Shown here one piece after another: positions 57,061 through 64,000 of a stretch of 64,000 nt of DNA (position 1 is its first letter; each line of letters begins with the position of its first letter). The stretch is from Kappaphycus alvarezii. Lineage: Eukaryota > Rhodophyta > Florideophyceae > Gigartinales > Solieriaceae. A program made the translations under genes and the position numbers. The notes under the pieces are model-generated. The model saw only the letters and a list, made by a program, of their open reading frames with translations. It had not been told where the DNA came from and ran no database searches. Location: the NCBI GenBank assembly GCA_002205965.3, contig NADL03000051.1:248001-312000 (forward strand), given 5' to 3'.

Positions 57061-57920
57061 ATGCCCTGGCCGAGGCAGGTGTGAGACTCAAGTTATCCAA
57101 ATGCTCCCTTGAGGTTCGGTGAGCGGAAATGCTGGAGCATGTAGTGGACGAAGAAGCGTTGAGGCCTTCCGACAAGCACACCGAGGCTATCAGCAACCTT
57201 GTCGAGCCGGTATGAAGGCATGAGCTCATGAGTTTTCTGGGGCTTGTAAACTTCTTCGCTGCATTTGTCGACCATTTTGCGGATAAAGCCGCTCCTCTCT
57301 ATGCAATTGTCAAGGGAACGGGGTTTCCAAAAAAAGACATGGAGAGCGACTAATTTTCCCAGGTTGGTCGGGTAATTGGGTTGTAGCGCAAGACAAAGTC
57401 TGGAAAATATTGAAGGATGTCTTAAGTAAGCCAGAATTCTTGGCGGCACCTATACGCGGAGCACATAAAAGGGTGATGACAGATGCCAGCTTATACGGGC
57501 TCGGCGGGGTTTTGCTTCAAGCCGATGAGAACGGTCGATAGCGTCCCATCTAGTTTTCCGGCGGAGCTGAGAGTAAATCAGAGAAGAACAATGCATCCAC
57601 GGAGAAAGACTGCTTGGCAATCGTGTATGCCCCACAAAAATGGCGGTACTATCTGCACGGAGAGTATTTCACGATAGTGACAGACCACGTGTCACTGAAG
57701 TGGTCGCTTAACCTTATAGATTCTCGTGATAAGCTGGCCAGGTGGGTCATTGCAATTCAAGATTTCGACTTCAAGAAAGAGAATCGTAATGGAACAGAGG
57801 TAGTGGTCCCACACACTCTGAGCCGCGACTCAGTCAAAAATGCTCCCGTGCTAGAAACGATACGGATCAATGGATTCCAAGAGTTTGAAGAGGGCTATGG
57901 AGGAGGCAGGGATTGAAGCT
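57060..57920 (+). pseudogene. gypsy-2 thumb/connection and RNase H
   Basis: LNALAEAGVRLKLSKCSLEV and MSFLGLVNFFAAFVDHFADK are standard gypsy connection motifs. TDASLYGLGGVLLQADENG (RNase H Asp), TEKDCLAIVYA and TIVTDHVSLKWSLNL follow. The segment ends with RWVIAIQDFDFKKENRNGTE and VVVPHTLSRD (family VxxADxLSR). Frames shift at least three times. Confidence 0.8.
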
Positions 57921-58039
57921 AACTCGAGACTCGTGGAAAAATCTCATGGTGGAATATCAGATCGACCAAGAACGGTACTCACCAGATAAACAGAGATTGC
58001 GAGAGGAACAGATCGCATAATTAGGGGATCTGCTGGCTT

Positions 58040-58593
58040 ACTCACGATCGCCAGATAAGTTCATCGTGGATGACACCGGGGCTCTGCGGTACTCTAGAAG
58101 AGATGAGCTTCATATTGCGATGCCAAAGTCATTGGTGCCTGAAGTCCTTTAATTGGTCGATGGTTCACAAATGGATGGGCACTATGGTCTCCGACGCACG
58201 ATCTGCAAGTTGCTTCCCCGATACTACTGGAAGGATATGCGGCAGAATATGGCTGCATTCGTGGGAAACTATCTGCGTTAAACAGCTGCACGGGAGCAGA
58301 ATCCAACCCGGCATGCTCCTTTGGAGGTGCTCCATCCGTAACGAAGATTTCAGCAGGCCGCTTTTGACATCCAGATGATCACTCCACGTATGGCAGATGG
58401 TAAAGTCAAGGTTCTCGCAAAAGTGGATGCCTTCAAAAGATTTGAAAGGGGTACAGCATTCCCGGATGAAAATTATGAGAGCATTTCGAGAGTTTTCATC
58501 GATGAATGGATTTCGATTATAAGATATGGGCCAGCGAAAATAGATAAAATTATTTTCTATGATTCACAACAAATAAAAACTGTTGACCTTTGA
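58040..58593 (+). pseudogene. gypsy-2 integrase zinc finger and core start
   Basis: DGSQMDGHYGLRRTICKLLP then RYYWKDMRQNMAAFVGNYLR is the H2C2 integrase region. The last frame (58375-58593) starts ITPRMADGKVKVLAKVDAFK, the first strand of the core, and continues into VFIDEWISIIRYGPAKI before losing homology. Confidence 0.75.
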
Positions 58594-58727
58594 CAAAAAA
58601 ATGTTCCACAATTTTTCATCATTGTATTCGGTATTGGAAACAAATTAAAGAGTTTTCCAATACTTGTAAAAATATTTTTCAATTTTCACACCACTTCCCC
58701 TTTGAAAAATATAAATGGGATACATAC

Positions 58728-59234
58728 TTATCCCGTTGACAGAGATGAATCACGAGACAATTTTTTGTTCATATCCATCGGTAGAGATCCATCAAATAAA
58801 AGAAATGTTTGGATATCATGTATATGTAGATCTTTTAAGTTTAACTTTATTGAAATTAAAAGATTCGGGAGTGTGTACAGTTGTACCAAGCTTGTAAAAT
58901 TTCCCAAGTTCTTGAATAAATTTCGCCTCAATTTTTATCGGTCCAGTAGCAAAAATATCATTAACCGATTTAACAAAAAATAATATCAATGAAACTTTTG
59001 AGTGCATAAAAATTAACTACTGTACCCAAACGACTGATTTGAAGCAAGATCAAAATATATATTATCCGAATGTATTTTCCATTTTTCATTCGCGTTAACT
59101 AAGCCATACGATGCTGGCAATAATAACCAATAACAATTTTTTTGGCATCCTCGAGGGGCTTCAAGTAAACATTGCGAAGTGCCTATCAACATTGTAAAAA
59201 TGTTGATTTGACATCGACCTTTGATAAATTTCAT
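58728..59234 (-). pseudogene. copia-3 reverse transcriptase remnant
   Basis: The frame 59234-59013 has LEAPRGCQKNCYWLLLPASY then GLVNANEKWKIHSDNIYFDL, equal to the family's 'xRPPxECxxxxxxWKLLxAAYGLVNANAKW'. The frame 59007-58816 has FYKLGTTVHTPESFNFN, like the later strand 'KLGTxVHxPGxFxFxGLxI'. The YxDD box is not readable. Confidence 0.6.
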
Positions 59235-60175
59235 TTCAAAATTGTAGCAATTGATAAAATAATTCTAATTACCGTTGGAGAACAAGATTCTGAATATTCC
59301 TCTAGATTATTTTTCTCCTTGTCCTCATTTCCATGAGGAACAATCCGTGTCTTTCAGTAATATTTTCCATCATCCAGAATTTTAATCTCGTGTAAGACGT
59401 GACTGGATATTACATTTGAGTTTGGAGGAATTTTTGAAACATAAATTTTCTAACAGGTTCTTTGAAAAAACTTTTCTTCTGTACTGTACGCATTTGAAAT
59501 TATGTGAGATGGAAGTCCCGATGCTTGATGAAGTAAAAATTCTTTAGATTCAACCTCTTAATATAAGATCGAGATTTTTGTTTTTCAAAAATTTCAATTC
59601 TGTTCCAGGTAATACTCAATTTAATGAGCATCAATTGCACTAATGTCATTCAATGGAATGTGAATTGAATTTTCAGGCTTAATAAAGTTATTTCGGTTTT
59701 TATTGGGGCATGGTCAAGAAATAATACATTTATAGAGCCTGAAATATTTTCATCGTTTTTTGATTCATCATTTTTTTGCCACAGTTTGATTAAAATTGCA
59801 GTCATCAAAATGTTCTTCAATATTGTTTACGCATAAATTCGTGACTTTATAATTATTTAACTATTTACAATTTTCTGAAATTTCATCAACAGAATTACCA
59901 ATTGATTCGTCCAATAAATCATTCGCTTTTCGAATTTGATACGAAAGTTAATTTGATGAGACTGATTGAAGAAACTATTGAATTGATGCAATAATAAATA
60001 TTCCATTAGATCCAGGAAGCCTAAAGATAAGAATTTTTTATAGAATTTTAAGATTTGTTTTGGAGATGATGACAATCCTCTTTTTTGGTTTGGCGGATGA
60101 ATAAAAATTTCCACAATATCGCCAAAATTAATTGGTAATATCGGTCACAGGCTTCGATTTCAGGATAAGATTTAA

Positions 60176-60523
60176 TTACCTCTTGGGAACTAGCTCGTCT
60201 TGGGCCCTTTCTGAATCATTCGGTATAATTTGAGGACCAGTATTATCGATGGATCTGGTGTGACCAGTGGCGAGTTTGCATGAAGATATAACATCGTTCG
60301 ATATTTGAACCAGTCGGGCAACCCGAAAAGTATCACTTCCATAGTATTCAGATAATTTTAAGCGTAGGTATATATATGTTAATATTTTGTGTTTCGATTC
60401 GGTAGAATTTTTGTTGTGGCTGCAAGAACCAATACGACAAAATAAAGTCCCTTTTTCTTCTACATAGCTTTTTAAAGTATGATTGTCAAACGCCTGACCT
60501 CCTATTAGGTTATTAGGGTCCAA
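60176..60523 (-). pseudogene. copia-3 integrase C-terminal region
   Basis: A 115-residue open frame, the longest uninterrupted part. LRLKLSEYYGSDTFRVARLV then QISNDVISSCKLATGHTRSI resembles the beta-rich integrase end that follows the core in LTR elements. The catalytic core itself was not found in a readable frame. Confidence 0.45.
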
Positions 60524-60699
60524 AAAGGGTGTTAACCAAAGAGTTTGAAAAGAATTAATACAATTTCCATGTTCAAGGAGGGCACATTAGCACCAGTAGA
60601 TATCTGGTAACTGAGTTCATGATGGGAAAAATATCCAAATTTTCTACTAAGAAGTGATCCACACACACCAATTCAAAAAAATACGCGAGATAGAGAACT

Positions 60700-61029
60700 T
60701 ATATATACAGCAAGAGGATAAGATGGTTTTTCTGTGACATCGCAAAATTTGCGCGAGTAACTATTTTTGATAAATATTTTTTAAATTCATCGTCCAAGAT
60801 AAAATTTCTTTGTAATAATAATTTCATATCATCATAATTTGAGTGACCACATACATGTTTGTGGACCTTATCACTTATTTTCTTTTTTTCCGCCCAAGAT
60901 AAATTTTTTGTTGTATTGATATTGTTGGAACATATTGTTGATAGAAATGAGTTTTCCATACGGTCGGAGGTTTGTAAAAATATATCTCCGGGGAACATAA
61001 CAATGATGACCATGATTCACCAACGTTAT
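60700..61029 (-). pseudogene. copia-3 protease end and GAG-pre-integrase remnant
   Basis: Starting at the LINE junction, VNHGHHCYVPRRYIFTNLRP matches the family's 'SGHYCVPL' motif. In the next frame LSWAEKKKISDKVHKHVCGH, SNYDDMKLLLQR and KKYLSKIVTRANF match the HHCC zinc-binding region. The terminal cysteine pair is lost (ANFAMSQ). Confidence 0.55.
61020..61029. repeat. Target-site duplication of the nested LINE, left
   Basis: ccaacgttat directly before the LINE. The identical ten bases lie at 61998-62007 directly after it. Confidence 0.85.
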
Positions 61030-61997
61030 CTCCTGCCTGCCCTCACGACTCCTACCCTTTAGTGTATTCTGCTCAAGCAAAACCCCTCCGCAAAAGACAC
61101 TAACAGAAGCAGTCCATGCGGCAGTTCAAGAAGAGATCCCTCTCGGCGACCAACGAAGGCAAGCTTTCCGGGCTTCTATGGGCCTTCCCGGCGCAAAGGA
61201 ATGGGTCTATTGTGCTCCGTGCCCCGGCCTCAAGACCAATATTGACGCCCGTGAGTTCTCAGTGTGGCTCCAGTACTACCTCCAAGTCCAGCTCTTCGCC
61301 CCAGACACGCCGTGCCCACGCCCAAACTGCCCTGAGGTCCTCGACTGCCACGGGGATCACCTCATGCACTGCCTGCATGGTGGGCACCGCATCCGACGAC
61401 ACGACAGTCAAGTCGTCCTCCTCGCCCAAGACCTCCAGAAGGCGGCCCGTCATCCGGCTATCGAGCGGCGACAGGGGCTTCACCGCACAAGGCCGGATAT
61501 CGAGGCAATGGGTAGCAACGGAGGAACGGACTTTTTTGACGTCACGTTCGTCAATCCCCTTGCGCCCTCCAATAGGAGAGTGCGTACTTTCAACCCACTC
61601 ACCTCCCTCAACGCAGCCATCTCCGCCAAACGTAGAAGGTATGAACCACTGCTCGCGACTGCTACTAGAGGGAGGCTTGTGCCTATCCCAATATCCACCC
61701 TTGGAGGCTGGCACCCAGACGCGTACGCGGTGCTAACCGATGTCGCGCGGAACGTGGCCGTTCGAGCGATGGAGACCTATGGGATGGTTAGAGCGGTGCT
61801 TACCCAAAGGCACGCTGCTGCGGCCGTCATGTCCAACGCGGCATGCCTGCTCGCCGGCATTGAGCCGGCTCTGTAAGGAAGGTCATGTACTGTACTGTAG
61901 TGTTACCCATCAGCGACGACTTATTCCACATAACGCATTAGCCGCGTGGATATAACCGACCACATCTTCCATGCATTAAAATAACCCAAAAATTCCC
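61030..61997 (+). mobile_element. 5'-truncated LINE-like copy inserted in copia-3
   Basis: 968 bp between two copies of ccaacgttat. It starts inside the ORF and ends after a 3' non-coding part of about 120 bp. That part has tactgta words, no poly(A) tail, and a diverged form of the family's terminal words (ataaccgaccacatcttcca). The ORF is intact while the host element is decayed, so this is the youngest LINE copy seen. Confidence 0.85.
61031..61876 (+). CDS. LINE ORF, C-terminal 281 residues (Cys/His motif and PD-D/ExK-like domain)
   Basis: The frame is open from the insertion point to the TAA at 61874-61876. The ATG at 61178 is internal. Order of motifs: TLTEAVHAAVQEEIPLGDQR, REFSVWLQYYLQVQLFAP, a Cys/His block CPRPNCPEVLDCHGDHLMHC (C-x4-C-x5-C-x3-H-x3-HC), HRIRRHD, then RTRPDIEAMGSNGGTDFFDV, LGGWHPDAYAVL, and a helix AMETYGMVRAVL. 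In many animal reverse-transcriptase ORFs a similar end is found (GDHxxxC...RHN...RPxDI...DVTV). The RPDI...DVTF pair could be the acidic pair of a restriction-like endonuclease; that is inference. The reverse transcriptase itself is not in the window. Confidence 0.7.
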   Translation, partial: SCLPSRLLPFSVFCSSKTPPQKTLTEAVHAAVQEEIPLGDQRRQAFRASMGLPGAKEWVYCAPCPGLKTNIDAREFSVWLQYYLQVQLFAPDTPCPRPNCPEVLDCHGDHLMHCLHGGHRIRRHDSQVVLLAQDLQKAARHPAIERRQGLHRTRPDIEAMGSNGGTDFFDVTFVNPLAPSNRRVRTFNPLTSLNAAISAKRRRYEPLLATATRGRLVPIPISTLGGWHPDAYAVLTDVARNVAVRAMETYGMVRAVLTQRHAAAAVMSNAACLLAGIEPAL

Positions 61998-62007
61998 CCA
62001 ACGTTAT

Positions 62008-62105
62008 TGAATCGGTTGAATTATTTGCGGAATTGAACTCTATGCGGTTTCCCGCTATTTGAATAATATTTGATTTTTTGTAACAGTTCTTCCGATAATC
62101 CATTG
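62008..62105 (-). pseudogene. copia-3 protease remnant
   Basis: The minus strand gives LSEELLQKIKYYSN then GKPHRVQFRK, like the protease segment after the active site in this copia lineage. It is cut at 62008 by the LINE and continues on the other side at 61019. Confidence 0.4.
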
Positions 62106-62517
62106 GGATGATCCACTAATTATCAGATGCCTTATTTTGACTTGACTAACATTATCTGAAATAGCTGATAGAAATGAAGAGCAGATTATTTTCCTTTCTT
62201 GCTCGAATGAGCTCAATTTCCATATTGCTAGAAGGGAGTTTCTTTGATGAATTCCGGAAGATCATCTAGATTTCATTACATTCAGGTAAAATAAATTTTG
62301 AAAGTGCTCGTAATTCAACAATTCCTATTCCACTATAGGGTGCTCCATCATCAAGTAACGGACCTGGGTAAAACTCGCCTGATGGAGAATCAAACATTAT
62401 TTTATCCATATGAAATGTTATAGAACCAGGCATACTTTTTTGTTATTTTCCGTATTCTCGATTTTTGATAATTAACGTTTAAAGGATTTTTTTATCACCC
62501 TTGAATTTATCTTTTTT

Positions 62518-62553
62518 GTAAGCCCCATGTCCAATTTCACCACATCGGTCACA
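62518..62553 (-). pseudogene. copia-3 gag zinc knuckle
   Basis: The minus strand encodes CDRCGEIGHGAY: C-x2-C-x4-H is kept and the last Cys is Tyr. Position between gag and protease is as expected. Confidence 0.6.
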
Positions 62554-62949
62554 AATTGATTTTGCCTTAAGGGGGGGTAAAGGGTGGTTTACTGCGACTA
62601 ATGGAAATGTTGGGAGTCCTCTGTACTTGTAATCAAACCATCGGCAGGACCTATAAGTGCTGTGAGCTATTCAGGGGGTGGTTTATGCTTGGGTTTTTTC
62701 TTGAAGTTTTTCTTTTCTCCGTATGAAATAATTAATTGATTTGAAGAAGCACATTTTTGCGAATCACCATAATTTCGTGATATGGTTTTTGGTTTACCGA
62801 ATGCACCAATAATATATGATATTTCGGGATATTAGATTAATTCAAAAATATTTCCTTTTTCCATGTCGGCTTCTTCATCGTGCTTCGGAGATACAACAGC
62901 CAAATTAGATATTCTTTTGGTTTGAATCAATTTTAGGGTTAGGAAGGGG

Positions 62950-63350
62950 TAGAAATGATAGCAGTGCTTCAGTTAATTTAGAAGTTTCAGTAGGGAATGA
63001 AATTGGGCAATTTGAGCATCAAACAGTGATTCAAAATTTTTGAAAGAGTCATTATCACCGCGAGTAGAGTGCAAAGGATCCAGGAATTTTTAAAATGTAT
63101 CAGATATTGATGATAGAGGATCCTCCTTATGAATAGCGTTGGCAATCGCCAATGAACCATTTTCAGATTGAATATCAGTACCTGGAATTCTTTTACTGAT
63201 ATCGAGGGCTTGTCCGTATAATTGTGATTGTAGAACAAGACCTTGTTGTTTTTTTGTGAACCTTATTAGAATTAGATAACGGTAATAGATCATGGGCACA
63301 TTTCCATTTGCATGCGGTTTCAAAATATTTTTCTTAAGGTCCTTTACCAA
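62950..63350 (-). pseudogene. copia-3 gag remnant
   Basis: The frame 63350-63090 has FTKKQQGLVLQSQLYGQALD and ISKRIPGTDIQSENGSLAIA. The next frame adds TRGDNDSFKNFESLFDAQIA, a typical gag helix pattern in this lineage. It starts with a methionine only by chance; the true N-terminus may be upstream. Confidence 0.5.
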
Positions 63351-63459
63351 AGAAACCCAATAAGTATTGATCGAAGGGGATGGCTCTATGGCCCGAGGCT
63401 TGCTGAATTTTTCTAACAGACTAAGACTATTTGGTGGAATGATTGGAAAATGATGGGTG

Positions 63460-64000
63460 AATATGATAAGGGGGGTTGGACGTGGCTTTGATCTCCAACT
63501 CTCAGCAAGTCACGCTGTCACGGCTGCATCCGCCGGCCGGACTGTAAGCACTCCGAGCGAAGGCAACGAGGACGACTTACCGTTGCCCTCCAATTAAGGC
63601 AACGTAGACGACTTACCGTTGACCTACCCTTGCGCAAGGATGACTTGCGGTACGATCAAAACCGGTTCAACAGGGCTATATAACCTTCGACTTTGGTCGC
63701 CATCGCTGCTGTCTCTGCTCTCCAAGTCGTCGCTTGTTCTCCCACCTCCCGCCCTCCATTTTTACCTCAAACATGGCCCAATCACAAGCCGTCTTTTGTT
63801 CTCTTTTTTCTCCTTTCTTTGATATGAGTTTATCTCTCTTTGATTTGGGTTTCTCTCTTATGAGTTTCTCTCTCTCTTTGATTTGGGTTTTCTCTCTCTT
63901 TGATATGACATTTTGCATGGATGCACCACACACTCGTCACTCCAACATGGTTTGTTCGCTCTTTCGCAAGACAGAAGTCTATTTCGAGGTTTGCTTAATT
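63460..64000. other. Right-edge region with tandem repeats and TATA-like box
   Basis: More G+C-rich than its left neighbour. A 30-bp unit (aaggcaacg(a/t)(g)gacgactt...) is repeated at 63560-63589 and 63596-63625, with a partial third at about 63637. ctatataacc at 63675-63684 looks like a TATA box about 30 bp upstream of a likely start. From 63811 to 63910, units of tctctctttgatttgggttt recur. It could be the LTR or 5' region of an element or gene that continues beyond 64000. Confidence 0.4.

Larger units (their letters stand above)
54450..58593 (+). mobile_element. gypsy-2: decayed Ty3/gypsy element, 3'-truncated
   Basis: Plus-strand gag, protease, reverse transcriptase, RNase H, H2C2 integrase zinc finger and start of the integrase core in gypsy order, with many frame breaks. 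Homology ends near 58593 inside the integrase core, where A+T-rich sequence of copia-3 begins. The 3' end and LTR are therefore missing or displaced. Confidence 0.85.
58600..63350 (-). mobile_element. copia-3: distinct copia-like element, interrupted by a LINE
   Basis: Minus-strand gag (63350-62950), CCH-type knuckle (62553-62518), protease piece (62105-62008), GAG-pre segment (61020-60700), integrase end (60523-60176), reverse transcriptase (59234-59013) and a following polymerase segment (59007-58728). The sequence style is unlike copia-1 and copia-2 and recalls copia-type elements described in marine animals and algae. It is A+T-rich and full of stops. A LINE at 61030-61997 splits it. No LTRs identified. 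Confidence 0.7.

Noticed and set aside
61259..61714. 151-residue minus-strand ORF across the LINE
   Set aside because: Antisense shadow of the LINE ORF, whose plus strand has the Cys/His and RPDI...DVTF motifs.
1..64000. CRISPR arrays, rRNA and tRNA genes
   Set aside because: No regularly spaced repeats and no cloverleaf with standard box A/B seen; the tRNA-like word at 27595 is a primer-binding site, not a tRNA gene.

Overview
The window is eukaryotic nuclear DNA. It is A+T-rich, gene-poor and dominated by decayed mobile elements, with a small gene island at about 50.3-52.9 kb. The one gene whose splicing I could work out has GT-AG introns of 87 and 108 nt. Its product is a plant-type arogenate/prephenate dehydrogenase, and the window carries Ty1/copia, Ty3/gypsy, PIF/Harbinger and LINE-like sequences. 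Together these suggest an alga or another lineage with plastid ancestry. A red alga is my best guess, but the species cannot be fixed from sequence alone.

Layout. 0.2-1.3 kb: two tandem, related ORFs of unknown family, followed by a polypurine-like tract and an LTR-like repeat (family A). 2.0-5.8 kb: a 5'-truncated copia element (copia-1), broken by stops and frameshifts. 6.5-7.5 kb: repeat B and a weak copia integrase remnant. 8.1-9.7 kb: a PIF/Harbinger remnant with a transposase end on + and a Myb/SANT-like partner on -, each with one in-frame stop. 9.8-23.7 kb: an A+T-rich desert without recognisable genes. 24.2-27.1 kb: LINE pieces around a 192-residue secreted, cysteine-rich ORF. 27.33-31.54 kb: a complete copia insertion (copia-2) with two LTRs, a 5-bp target duplication and a copia-type primer site, but no integrase core. 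32.5-37.5 kb: a degraded gypsy element on - (gypsy-1) with both LTRs visible. 38.2-39.4 kb: a LINE piece plus a copy of unclassified element D. 39.5-45.7 kb: a second A+T-rich desert. 45.7-48.6 kb: two element D copies head to head as a large inverted repeat. 48.9-49.6 kb: LINE ends.

50.3-52.9 kb: the island. A three-exon arogenate dehydrogenase gene (-) diverges from a short-chain dehydrogenase gene (+) that carries a one-base frameshift. 53-54 kb: a small MITE-like repeat and a LINE piece. 54.45-58.6 kb: gypsy-2 (+). 58.6-63.4 kb: a third, distinct copia-like element on - (copia-3), interrupted by a clean LINE insertion at 61.03-62.00 kb with a 10-bp target duplication. 63.5-64.0 kb: a change of texture with short tandem repeats and a TATA-like box.

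How it fits together: repeated insertion into older insertions explains most of the window. Copia-2 landed between two inverted LINE ends, and the LINE landed inside copia-3. The only non-transposon genes I can defend are the dehydrogenase pair and, less surely, the secreted cysteine-rich ORF. The most novel material is element D with repeat family A, the tandem ORF pair at the left edge, and the LINE family that recurs throughout.
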